Origin: Bacteroidetes bacterium GWA2_30_7
GTDB lineage: Bacteria > Bacteroidota > Bacteroidia > Bacteroidales > GWF2-33-38
Assembly (NCBI GenBank): GCA_001768155.1
Contig: MENC01000110.1
Location: 6,599 to 12,569 of the forward strand
Direction: 5' to 3'
Length of the DNA stretch: 5,971 nucleotides
The number at the start of each line of letters is the position of its first letter. Position 1 is the first letter of the stretch. The position numbers and the translations under genes are program-made. The notes below the pieces were generated by a model. The model was not told the DNA's origin. It saw only the letters and a program-made list of their open reading frames with translations, and ran no database searches. Of this stretch, positions 1-5,971 are shown in pieces.

Positions 1-1
1 T

Positions 2-472
2 TCGATTTCAGTAGGCAAACAGCCAAATAGTATAGTAATTGATAAAGATAATAAACTTTGGATTTTGTGCGATGGAGGCTTTTACGGAAGTAGTTATGGT
101 CAGGAAAACGCTAAGTTGATAAAAGTTAATCCTGAAAATTATCTAATTGAAAAAACATTAATATTTTCAGATTTAAATATGTCGCCAACTGAACTTAGTG
201 TAAATAAGACAAAAGATACATTGTTTTATATAAATAATGGAATTTTCAGACAATCAATTTACGAAGAAAGTTTAAATACATCAATTTTTATAAATCAAGA
301 TAATAAGATATTTTATGGGCTTTCGGTGGATACTGCTAGTTCAAAAATTTATGTATCGGATGTTGTTGATTATGTTAGCAATGGAAATTTATATGTTTAT
401 TCTCAAAGTGGACAATTACTTAATTCATATAAAGCAGGAGTGAATCCGGGTGAATTTTGTTTTATGTATTAA
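2..472 (+). CDS. C-terminal part of a YncE/DUF5074-type beta-propeller protein (5' end outside window)
   Basis: The frame is open from base 2 to the TAA at 470-472, giving 156 residues with no start in the window, so the gene begins upstream. The protein shows repeated propeller-blade patterns: a PNSIVID...KLWILCDGG segment near the start, then LSVNKTKDTLFYIN, then GLSVDTASSKIYVSD followed by GNLYVYSQSGQLL, ending in a GVNPGEFCF tail. This blade and tail pattern is that of YncE-like/DUF5074 surface proteins of Bacteroidota, which are usually exported lipoproteins sitting next to TonB-dependent receptors. The cobalamin-binding protein BtuG belongs to this general propeller type, but nothing visible here fixes a ligand. 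A signal peptide would be in the missing N-terminal part. The TTG at 65 is inside the frame and is not a credible start. The gene converges on korB. Family call is fairly sure; function is not. Confidence 0.75.
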   Translation, partial: SISVGKQPNSIVIDKDNKLWILCDGGFYGSSYGQENAKLIKVNPENYLIEKTLIFSDLNMSPTELSVNKTKDTLFYINNGIFRQSIYEESLNTSIFINQDNKIFYGLSVDTASSKIYVSDVVDYVSNGNLYVYSQSGQLLNSYKAGVNPGEFCFMY

Positions 473-500
473 AAAAAAGGCTGTTACATCGAAACAGCCT
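471..500 (-). terminator. Rho-independent terminator of the korAB operon
   Basis: A perfect 8-bp inverted repeat, AGGCTGTT at 478-485 and AACAGCCT at 493-500, encloses a 7-base loop. Read on the minus strand the stem is followed at once by a run of T (complement of the A run at 471-478). That is the correct polarity for ending korAB transcription 37 bases past the korB stop. On the plus strand the stem is followed by CAAAACTT, which is not a good U tract, so it serves the beta-propeller gene poorly if at all. Confidence 0.88.
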
Positions 501-536
501 CAAAACTTAAAAAAAATGAAAAACAAAAAAAGAAAA

Positions 537-1574
537 TTATTTTATTTCAAAAACATCACCGCTATTTAATAAATCGTCAACGCATTTGATTTTAGAATTA
601 CTTCGAGCATCTTCTATTGATTCTGTCATTAAATCGTCATAAGTTGGATAACTTGCCGAACGAATAACTCCTATAGCAACAGGAAATTCGGGTAAACTCA
701 TTTTGCAAAGCATTAAATGAATACCTGGGTCTTTTTCGTATTGGTCGTGAATTAAAATATCGTTAAGAGTAATTCCTTTCTCACCAATTGTAACAACTTC
801 TAAACGAGTTCCATTTAAGCGAATGCCTTTTTCTTTATTTGTTCCAAAAAGCATTGGTTCGCCATGGTGTAATACAATCTGATTATCGTCTCGTAAATCT
901 TTAGAAGTAATTTGTTCGTGAGTTTTGTCAGCAAAAATAACGCAGTTTTGCAAAATTTCGATTACAGAAGTTCCATCATGTTTGGCTGCTTCCATCATAG
1001 ATTCACTCATCAATTTTATATTATTGTCGGGAACTCTTGCAAAAAATGTTCCTTGAGCACCTAAAACTAATTCACCAGGGTTGAATGGATGTTCAATTGT
1101 TCCATAAGGTGATGTTTTTGTGATAGTTCCCATTGGTGTAGTAGGAGAGTACTGACCTTTTGTAAGACCATAAATCTGATTATTAAATAACATTATATTA
1201 ACATCAACATTACGTCTTATTAAATGTATAAAATGATTTCCGCCTATTGCCATAGAATCGCCGTCGCCGGTAGCAATCCAAACGCTTAATCGTGGATTTG
1301 CAATTTTAGCACCCGATGCAATAGCATGTGCTCTTCCATGAATTCCGTGAAAACCGTAAGTATTAACATAATATGGAAATCTTGAAGAGCATCCAATTCC
1401 TGATACCATTAAAAAGTTTTCTTTTCTATATCCTATTTTAGGAAAAACATTTTCAACGGCAGCTAATATTGCATGAGCACCACAACCAGGGCACCATTTA
1501 ACCATTTGGTCGCTAACAAAATCATCTTTTTTTAAAGCTACGTTAGTTCTTTCTATTGTTAGATTTTCTTCCAT
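537..1574 (-). CDS. korB: 2-oxoglutarate:ferredoxin oxidoreductase, beta subunit
   Basis: This is the thiamine-diphosphate and iron-sulfur subunit of the cytoplasmic enzyme that interconverts 2-oxoglutarate plus CoA and succinyl-CoA plus CO2, with ferredoxin as electron partner. The 345 residues are full length for the family. WCPGCGAH (27-34) supplies C28 and C31; C62 (in SGIGCSSR) and C211 complete four cysteines whose spacing fits the [4Fe-4S] ligands of archaeal OFOR beta chains. TGDGD (102-106) and NNQIYGLTKGQ (131-141) form the TPP/Mg2+ site, and K139 in LTKGQ sits where the family contacts the 2-oxoacid. The IYGLTKGQYSPT string is characteristic of the KorB/OFOR branch. The ATG start lies one base after the korA stop codon, so the two are almost certainly co-transcribed and translationally coupled. 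No Shine-Dalgarno is evident. Substrate choice of 2-oxoglutarate rather than another 2-oxoacid is inferred from family resemblance. Confidence 0.95.
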   Translation of the reverse strand: MEENLTIERTNVALKKDDFVSDQMVKWCPGCGAHAILAAVENVFPKIGYRKENFLMVSGIGCSSRFPYYVNTYGFHGIHGRAHAIASGAKIANPRLSVWIATGDGDSMAIGGNHFIHLIRRNVDVNIMLFNNQIYGLTKGQYSPTTPMGTITKTSPYGTIEHPFNPGELVLGAQGTFFARVPDNNIKLMSESMMEAAKHDGTSVIEILQNCVIFADKTHEQITSKDLRDDNQIVLHHGEPMLFGTNKEKGIRLNGTRLEVVTIGEKGITLNDILIHDQYEKDPGIHLMLCKMSLPEFPVAIGVIRSASYPTYDDLMTESIEDARSNSKIKCVDDLLNSGDVFEIK

Positions 1575-1575
1575 T

Positions 1576-3417
1576 TTAGTTTGATAATATTTGATTAAAT
1601 TTTTCTGTTAATTCATTAGTATTGAAAGGTAAGCCTTGAACTTTATTATATTGTTCAAATTTATATTCAGATTCTTTCATTCTTAAATAATTTACAAATT
1701 GTCCTGCATTTAACTCACACACAACTATTTTTTTAAATTTTGATAATAGATTGTTTGTATTTTTTGGCAACGGCATTATATAATGAAAGTGTGCATGACT
1801 GATTTTTTTACCTTCTTTTTTCAATTGTTCAACTGCTGCATTTACAGCACCATAAGTACTTCCCCAACTTACTACTAATAAATCACCTTCAGTATTTCCT
1901 TCCACTTCTTGTTCGGGAATATAATCAGCAACTTTTTCTACTTTTGCAGTTCTGTATTTAACCATTAATTCATGATTAAGAGGGTCGATAGATACATTTC
2001 CAATACCATTTTCTTTTTCAAGACCGCCAATTCGATGTCTTAATCCGTCAGTTCCGGGTAAAGCCCACTGTCTAACTAATCTTTCATCACGATTGTATGG
2101 CAAAAAATTTGGGTCATTTGGTTTTGCAATTGGTGGCTTAATAGATGGTAAATCAGCTACTTTTGGGATTTTAAATAATTGTGAACCAAAACCAATATAC
2201 CCTTCTGATAATAAGATAACTGGGGTCATGTGTTCCATTGATAATTTTGCAGCCATATATGCATAATAAAAACAATCAGAAGGAGTTGAAGCAGCAATTA
2301 TAATTACCGGACATTCTCCATTTCTTCCCCATAACGCTTGGTATAAGTCAGATTGTTCCGACTTAGTTGGTAAACCGGTTGAAGGACCAGCTCTTTGTAC
2401 ATCAACAATAACTAATGGTAATTCTGTCATAACAGCTAAACCAATAGCTTCTGATTTTAATGATAAACCTGGACCTGATGTTGTAGTTAACGCTAATGAA
2501 CCTGTAAAACTGGCTCCAATTGCTGAACAAATTCCTGCAATTTCGTCTTCGGCTTGTAATACTTTTGCACCTAAATTTTTATGTTTAGCTAATTCCATCA
2601 ATATTTCAGTAGCAGGAGTAATAGGGTAAGAACCAAGAAATAACGGACGACCCGAACGTTCAGAAGCTGCTAAAAAGCCCCAAGCAATAGCTACATTCCC
2701 TGTAATATTTCTATATTTTGCTTTTTCAACTTTTGCAGGTGGAACATAAATTTTTGAATTTACAGCTTCGATTGTATCAGCATAATTAAAACCTTCTTTT
2801 AATAAAGTTTTATTTAACTCAACAATTTCAGGTTTTTTCTTGAATTTTTTCTCAAACATTGATAATGTTCCTTCAATCGGTAGGCTGAATAAATAATACA
2901 TCATTCCAAGAGCAAATATATTTTTACTCTTCTCAATAGATTTATTATCTATATTTAAATGTTGAACTGCATCAACAGACATTTTGTACATTTGAACAGG
3001 TATAACATTATAATTTGTAAGAGAATTATCTTCCAGTGGATTAGAAGTATATCCGGCTTTTGCAATAGCTTTTTCTTCAAATGAATCACTGTTTAAAATA
3101 ATCGTTGCACCTTTTTTACACCATTTTAAATTTGCCTTTAAAGAAGCAGGATTCATTGCAATTAAAAAATCGCAAAAATCGCCGGGTGTATTAATTTTGT
3201 TACTTCCAAAACGTACTTGAAATCCAGAAACACCTGCAACAGTATTTTGTGGAGCACGAATTTCGGCAGGAAAATCAGGAAAAGTTGCAATGTCGTTGCC
3301 TACTTGAGCAGCTGTTTCAGAAAGAAGAGTTCCAATAAGTTGCATTCCATCTCCAGAATCGCCAACAAACTTAATAACAACTTCATCGGTTTCAACAGTT
3401 TTTGTTATATCTTCCAT
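1576..3417 (-). CDS. korA: 2-oxoglutarate:ferredoxin oxidoreductase, alpha subunit (gamma-alpha fusion)
   Basis: This is the large partner of KorB in the same CoA-dependent oxidoreductase. The 613 residues match the fused form. An N-terminal gamma domain (about 12-215) opens with GDSGDGMQLIG (19-29). An alpha pyrimidine-binding domain (about 240-480) carries SYPITPATE (263-271), QAEDE (288-292), TTSGPG (312-317) and QRAGPSTGLPTK (341-352). A C-terminal transketolase-like domain (about 510-590) follows. R342 and T351 have the spacing of the arginine and threonine that bind the 2-oxoacid carboxylates in Sulfolobus OFOR. There is no fused ferredoxin domain, so electrons must go from the KorB cluster to a separate ferredoxin. 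It is the first gene of the korAB operon. The ATG is well placed: a promoter lies about 35 bases upstream and the family motifs start soon after. In a Bacteroidota anaerobe it could run oxidatively or as a reductive TCA step; the sequence does not say which. Confidence 0.95.
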   Translation of the reverse strand: MEDITKTVETDEVVIKFVGDSGDGMQLIGTLLSETAAQVGNDIATFPDFPAEIRAPQNTVAGVSGFQVRFGSNKINTPGDFCDFLIAMNPASLKANLKWCKKGATIILNSDSFEEKAIAKAGYTSNPLEDNSLTNYNVIPVQMYKMSVDAVQHLNIDNKSIEKSKNIFALGMMYYLFSLPIEGTLSMFEKKFKKKPEIVELNKTLLKEGFNYADTIEAVNSKIYVPPAKVEKAKYRNITGNVAIAWGFLAASERSGRPLFLGSYPITPATEILMELAKHKNLGAKVLQAEDEIAGICSAIGASFTGSLALTTTSGPGLSLKSEAIGLAVMTELPLVIVDVQRAGPSTGLPTKSEQSDLYQALWGRNGECPVIIIAASTPSDCFYYAYMAAKLSMEHMTPVILLSEGYIGFGSQLFKIPKVADLPSIKPPIAKPNDPNFLPYNRDERLVRQWALPGTDGLRHRIGGLEKENGIGNVSIDPLNHELMVKYRTAKVEKVADYIPEQEVEGNTEGDLLVVSWGSTYGAVNAAVEQLKKEGKKISHAHFHYIMPLPKNTNNLLSKFKKIVVCELNAGQFVNYLRMKESEYKFEQYNKVQGLPFNTNELTEKFNQILSN

Positions 3418-3451
3418 AAAAATTGTATTTTTGTTAAAAATTTATTTTTCG

Positions 3452-3484
3452 CAAAATTAAGTTAATTCTTAATATTAATTCAAT
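3452..3484 (-). promoter_or_regulatory. Probable korAB promoter
   Basis: On the minus strand an ATTG (-33-like element, 3484-3481) is followed after 21 bases by TAATTTTG (3459-3452), which matches the Bacteroidota -7 consensus TAnnTTTG. It is placed to give a leader of roughly 25-30 bases before the korA ATG. The -33 element matches three of four bases and the spacer is at the long end, so this is likely rather than certain. Confidence 0.6.
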
Positions 3485-3491
3485 TTTAATA

Positions 3492-3510
3492 ATTTTTTTT
3501 GAAAAAAAAT
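3492..3510. repeat. Perfect A/T palindrome in the divergent korA/carbonic-anhydrase gap
   Basis: ATTTTTTTT, a single G, then AAAAAAAAT: 9-base arms around one central base. It lies about 33 bases upstream of the korA -7 element and about 35 bases before the start codon of the divergent gene. Long A-tracts here could bend DNA or act as an UP-like element for either promoter. The low complexity makes chance a real alternative. Confidence 0.4.
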
Positions 3511-3544
3511 AAATTTTGTTTTTTACTCAATGTAATTTATTAAT

Positions 3545-4060
3545 ATGCAAATAATTAAGACATTAAATGGTGTTACTCCAACATTTGGCAAAAACTGCTA
3601 CCTTGCAGATAATGTTACGATTATTGGAGATGTGATTATTGGTGATAATTGTTCAGTGTGGTTTAATGCTGTTATTAGAGGCGATGTTAATCCAATTAGA
3701 ATAGGCAATAATGTCAATATTCAGGATGGAGCAGTATTGCATAATACATATAAAAAAACTACTTTAAATATCGGAAATAATGTATCGGTTGCTCACAATG
3801 CTATTTTACATGGCTGCACCATAAATGATAATGTTTTAATAGGAATGGGAGCAATAGTTATGGATAATGTAAAAATCGAAAGTAATTGTATTATTGCAGC
3901 CGGTGCAGTAGTGCTAGAAAATACAATTGTAGAAGAGGGAAGTATTTATGCAGGATTACCGGCAAAGAAAGTAAAGTCGATTAGTCCGGAATTAATAAAT
4001 GGCGAAATTAAAAGAATAGCAACAAGTTATATAACTTATTCTGAATGGTATAAGAAATAA
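3545..4060 (+). CDS. Gamma-carbonic-anhydrase-like hexapeptide-repeat protein
   Basis: The 171-residue protein is a left-handed beta-helix of hexapeptide repeats (about 12-140, e.g. VTIIGDVIIGDNCSVW and NIGNNVSVAHNAIL) with a C-terminal helix (about 147-170), full length for the YrdA/PaaY/CamH group. Residues matching the archetype Cam active site are present: R45 and D47 (IRGD), Q60 and D61 (IQDG), and three metal-ligand histidines H66, H84 and H89. Only 18 residues separate H66 from H84, so the acidic loop of Cam with its proton-shuttle glutamate is missing, as in CamH-type proteins. Complete metal ligands make reversible CO2 hydration possible, but many relatives have other or unproven activities. 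It probably acts as a cytoplasmic trimer. It is transcribed divergently from korAB and appears to be a single-gene unit. No Shine-Dalgarno or convincing promoter box is seen before the ATG. Family certain, activity open. Confidence 0.88.
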   Translation: MQIIKTLNGVTPTFGKNCYLADNVTIIGDVIIGDNCSVWFNAVIRGDVNPIRIGNNVNIQDGAVLHNTYKKTTLNIGNNVSVAHNAILHGCTINDNVLIGMGAIVMDNVKIESNCIIAAGAVVLENTIVEEGSIYAGLPAKKVKSISPELINGEIKRIATSYITYSEWYKK

Positions 4061-4062
4061 AT

Positions 4063-4084
4063 AATTATTACAATAATTTTTTTT
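4063..4084 (+). terminator. Weak AT-only hairpin with T run after the carbonic-anhydrase-like gene
   Basis: AATTAT (4063-4068) can pair with ATAATT (4073-4078) around TACA, running into T8 (4077-4084), three bases past the stop codon. The shape is that of an intrinsic terminator, but the stem has no GC pairs. The T run also contributes to the -33 element of the tRNA promoter, so its role is uncertain. Confidence 0.3.
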
Positions 4085-4113
4085 GGTTTTGAAAATTAAA
4101 TCTTATATCTTTG
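4082..4113 (+). promoter_or_regulatory. Promoter of tRNA-Asp (Bacteroidota consensus)
   Basis: TTTG at 4082-4085 is separated by exactly 20 bases from TATCTTTG at 4106-4113, a full match to the Bacteroidota consensus TTTG-N19/20-TAnnTTTG. Transcription would start near 4119-4121, leaving a leader of about 7-9 bases before the tRNA for RNase P to remove. Confidence 0.82.
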
Positions 4114-4127
4114 TGTCCTCAAAAAAT

Positions 4128-4201
4128 GGTTCGGTAGTTCAGTTGGTTAGAATGCCGCCCTGTCACGGCGGAGGTCGCGGGTTCGAGTCCCGTCCGGACC
4201 G
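4128..4201 (+). tRNA. tRNA-Asp (anticodon GTC)
   Basis: A complete 74-base cloverleaf. The acceptor stem GGTTCGG (4128-4134) pairs with CCGGACC (4194-4200), with one T-G wobble. The D arm GTTC/GAAT is at 4137-4140 and 4150-4153. The anticodon stem CCGCC (4155-4159) pairs with GGCGG (4167-4171) around CTGTCAC, with GTC at 4162-4164. The T arm GCGGG/CCCGT surrounds TTCGAGT (4182-4188). The discriminator is G4201, an aspartate identity base, and CCA is not encoded, as is usual in Bacteroidota. It has its own promoter upstream and terminator downstream. An integrase gene begins 250 bases past its 3' end, so this tRNA is a likely integration target, and its sequence has stayed intact. Confidence 0.97.
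4181..4201. other. Possible attachment site at the tRNA-Asp 3' end
   Basis: Many tyrosine integrases recombine at the 3' half of a tRNA gene and leave the tRNA whole at one junction, with int just beyond it. That is the arrangement here. The bounds given are only the T-loop to 3'-end segment, the usual core region; no second copy exists in the window to define the real core. This is inferred from layout alone. Confidence 0.3.
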
Positions 4202-4224
4202 CAAAGTAGTGTACAAAGAAATCT

Positions 4225-4264
4225 AAAAGCCTCTAAAATGTATGTTTTAGAGGCTTTTTTCTTT
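4225..4264 (+). terminator. Rho-independent terminator downstream of tRNA-Asp
   Basis: A perfect 14-bp stem, AAAAGCCTCTAAAA (4225-4238) with TTTTAGAGGCTTTT (4245-4258), encloses the loop TGTATG. It runs into T6 and then CTTTT. It lies 23 bases after the tRNA and should end tRNA transcription, insulating the integrase gene from the strong tRNA promoter. Confidence 0.92.
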
Positions 4265-4304
4265 TAAAGCTATTCAAATAAAACTAATAATTCTCAAACT
4301 TTTA

Positions 4305-4348
4305 GTTACCTATTCGGTTACCCAAACAATTTTAGCAGGTTACCTATT
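4305..4348. repeat. Repeated TTACC motifs upstream of the integrase gene
   Basis: GTTACCTATT occurs exactly at 4305-4314 and 4339-4348, and a third related copy, GGTTACCC, lies at 4316-4323. The TTACC cores start at 4306, 4318 and 4340, i.e. 12 and 22 bases apart, close to one and two helical turns. A weaker pair, TTACAAT, follows at 4354-4360 and 4386-4392. Short direct repeats between an attachment site and int are where arm-type integrase sites or excisionase sites are usually found. Which protein binds here is unknown. Confidence 0.5.
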
Positions 4349-4451
4349 TTATGTTACAATAAATTGATATTTAATTATTTATTGTTTACAATATATTATG
4401 TGATTTTCAAGTTATTTATATAAAGTAAACTAATTTTAAAATTTGTTTATT

Positions 4452-5696
4452 ATGGAAAATACATTTAGCATTTTGATTTGGTTAAATAAATCAAAGACAA
4501 ACGGAAAAGGCAAGTCTCCTATTTATGGAAGAATTACCGTAAATGGGAAAAGAGCCGAATTAGCAATGAAAGTATTTATAGAAACAGAAAGATGGGATTC
4601 AATAAAAGGAAGGGTAAAAGGAAATAAAGAAGATTCTAGGTTAATTAATACAATGATTGATAATTTTTTAATTAAAGTAAGAAAAATATATGAACAATTA
4701 ATATCAGAAAATTTAGCTGTTTCATCAGACATTATTAAAAATATGCTGACAGGTGTGAATAGAAAAAAAATATCATTGTTGGAAATATTTAAAATTCATA
4801 TAAACGAAATTGAAAAAAAGCTAAATATTGATTATGTTAAAGCTACGCTAATAAAATATAATACAACAATGAAACATATAAAAACATTTATTAATGAATA
4901 TTATAATAGAAATGATATTGAACTTATTGAATTAGATTATTCATTTATTTCAAAATTTGAGATGTTTTTGAAAGTAAATTTAATGAATGGTCAAAATTCA
5001 ACATATAAACATATTCAACGATTAAATAAAGTAATTCATATTGCTGTACTTAATGAATGGCTTGAAAAGAATCCTTTTGATAAATTTCAAATAAAAACAG
5101 AATATACAGAACGTGATTTTTTATCAAAAGAAGAAATTGAATCTATAATAAGTAAACAATTTCTAAATAATAGGTTAGAAAATGTAAAAGACATTTTCAT
5201 ATTTAGTTGCTATACAGGACTTGCGTATATTGACATTTATAAACTGACAAGTGATAATTTATTTATTGGAATAGATGGTGAAAAATGGATAAAAATTAAA
5301 CGACAAAAAACGGGAACACCATCTTCAGTTCCATTATTACCAAAAGCACTTGAAATACTTGAAAAATATAAAGAAAATAAAACAGGAAAGCTATTGCCGA
5401 TATTAAGTAACCAGAAAATGAATTCCTACCTCAAAGAAATAGCCGACCTATGCGGAATTAAGAAAAACCTAACCTTCCATATTGCCCGACATACATTTGC
5501 AACAACCGTAACACTTACCAATGGAGTTCCTATAGAAACAGTTAGTAAAATGCTTGGACACAAAAGCATTAAAACAACACAGATTTACAGTAAAGTAGTT
5601 GAGCAAAAAGTAAGTTATGATATGAAGATGTTAAAGGAGAAACTTCTAAATCAAACACCTAACAAAACACTAAAAAACATTCAATATTTAAACTAA
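4452..5696 (+). CDS. Tyrosine recombinase / integrase (Bacteroidota mobile-element type)
   Basis: A complete 414-residue site-specific recombinase. The order is an N-terminal arm-DNA-binding domain (about 1-90, with FSILIWLNKSK and SPIYGRITVNGKRAEL), a SAM-like core-binding domain (about 105-205), and the C-terminal catalytic domain (about 220-385). Visible catalytic residues are K286 (in KRQKTG), H343 and R346 (FHIARHTF), H370 (LGHKS) and the nucleophile Y379 (TTQIYSKV). The usual first arginine, in the TGLR motif, is an alanine here (A258 in CYTGLAYID), as in several Bacteroidota integrases such as IntDOT, which has serine there; R284 may compensate. I start at the ATG at 4452 because MENTFSILIWLNKSK fits the usual family N-terminus; a TTG at 4443 adds only three residues. 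It reads away from tRNA-Asp and looks more AT-rich than korAB, fitting acquired DNA. Whether it drives an integrative element, a prophage or local inversion cannot be decided here. Confidence 0.93.
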   Translation: MENTFSILIWLNKSKTNGKGKSPIYGRITVNGKRAELAMKVFIETERWDSIKGRVKGNKEDSRLINTMIDNFLIKVRKIYEQLISENLAVSSDIIKNMLTGVNRKKISLLEIFKIHINEIEKKLNIDYVKATLIKYNTTMKHIKTFINEYYNRNDIELIELDYSFISKFEMFLKVNLMNGQNSTYKHIQRLNKVIHIAVLNEWLEKNPFDKFQIKTEYTERDFLSKEEIESIISKQFLNNRLENVKDIFIFSCYTGLAYIDIYKLTSDNLFIGIDGEKWIKIKRQKTGTPSSVPLLPKALEILEKYKENKTGKLLPILSNQKMNSYLKEIADLCGIKKNLTFHIARHTFATTVTLTNGVPIETVSKMLGHKSIKTTQIYSKVVEQKVSYDMKMLKEKLLNQTPNKTLKNIQYLN

Positions 5697-5971
5697 ATGA
5701 AAAATTAATTAAAAATCTGAAGTATTGTAATTAAAATAAAATAAAATTTTGAATTAAGTATACTGATATACAAACATTTCATTATTAAAAAGTCGAAAAC
5801 TTAAACCATTATACATCTTAGAAACCATACATTATAATTTTTAGTGAATAGAAGTTGCTGGATTATGAATTTTAAAAAGTAATATTATTTTATTGTAAAA
5901 ATTTATAAATCCAACGACGTTTAATTAAAAAAAATCCGTTTTTGTATTTTTTTCATATTATACACTAAAAT
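5697..5971. other. AT-rich non-coding stretch after the integrase
   Basis: 275 bases with no open frame of convincing length on either strand and no family I recognise. There is a small hairpin, GTATA-CTGA-TATAC (5758-5771), and an A/T-only inverted repeat (AAAAAAAAT 5927-5935, ATTTTTTT 5946-5953). Neither is followed by a good T run that would make it a clear integrase terminator. No copy of the tRNA-Asp 3' end is found, so any second attachment site lies further right. Confidence 0.6.

Noticed and set aside
65..67. TTG as a start codon for the propeller protein
   Set aside because: The same frame stays open to the left edge and encodes clear blade sequence before this point, so it is an internal leucine codon.
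3217..3465. Plus-strand open frame of 82 codons
   Set aside because: It lies antisense to the 5' end of korA, has no recognisable domain, and is a composition shadow of a well-supported gene.
4305..4392. CRISPR-like array
   Set aside because: The repeats are 7-10 bases with irregular short gaps, far too small for a CRISPR array, and no cas gene is present.
4443..4445. TTG start giving a three-residue longer integrase
   Set aside because: The ATG at 4452 gives the usual family N-terminus and is a stronger start codon.
4523..4732. Minus-strand open frame of 69 codons
   Set aside because: It is wholly antisense to the integrase coding region, and its hydrophobic look is what the complement of lysine-rich coding DNA gives.
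5804..5830. Imperfect direct repeat (ACCATTATACAT and ACCATACAT)
   Set aside because: It is short, imperfect and AT-rich, with no link to a gene or attachment site in view.
5921..5956. Minus-strand mini-frame (ATG at 5956) with a T8 run that could slip to give a 21-residue peptide
   Set aside because: It is only 11 residues as read, and even after slippage it has no family resemblance. The T run is ordinary in this AT-rich DNA.
4202..5971. Invertible-segment or promoter-flip hypothesis for the integrase
   Set aside because: I looked for inverted copies of the repeats before the integrase in the DNA after it, and found only A/T-rich matches of no weight.

Overview
The window looks like a chromosomal piece of a low-GC member of the Bacteroidota, probably anaerobic. 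Four things point there. Two promoters match the Bacteroidota primary-sigma consensus (TTTG, about 20 bases, TAnnTTTG), genes lack clear Shine-Dalgarno sequences, the tRNA does not encode CCA, and the protein families (a YncE/DUF5074-type beta-propeller, a KorAB pair, an Arm-DNA-bind/SAM_5-type tyrosine integrase) are typical of the phylum. No species can be named from the sequence alone.

Left part (1-3544): the 3' end of a plus-strand beta-propeller gene meets a minus-strand two-gene operon, korA then korB, tail to tail. A strong intrinsic terminator at 471-500 faces the korAB operon. KorA (fused gamma and alpha domains) and KorB (TPP and [4Fe-4S] subunit) together make a 2-oxoglutarate:ferredoxin oxidoreductase, which interconverts 2-oxoglutarate and succinyl-CoA plus CO2 using ferredoxin. 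The genes are one base apart, and a plausible promoter lies just upstream of korA.

Middle (3545-4264): divergent from korA is a gamma-class carbonic-anhydrase-like hexapeptide-repeat protein with all metal-ligand histidines. It is followed by a well-formed tRNA-Asp(GTC) with a textbook promoter and its own strong terminator.

Right part (4265-5971): about 190 bases of AT-rich DNA carrying repeated TTACC motifs lead into a complete tyrosine integrase gene, which reads away from the tRNA. After it come 275 bases with no recognisable gene. An integrase reading away from the 3' end of an intact tRNA gene is the classic layout of one end of an integrated element, so the window probably catches the boundary between conserved chromosome (left) and an integrated mobile element (right). 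The cargo and the second attachment site would lie beyond base 5971. No clearly new system is visible. The most useful leads are the element boundary, the repeats in front of the integrase, and the integrase's missing first catalytic arginine.
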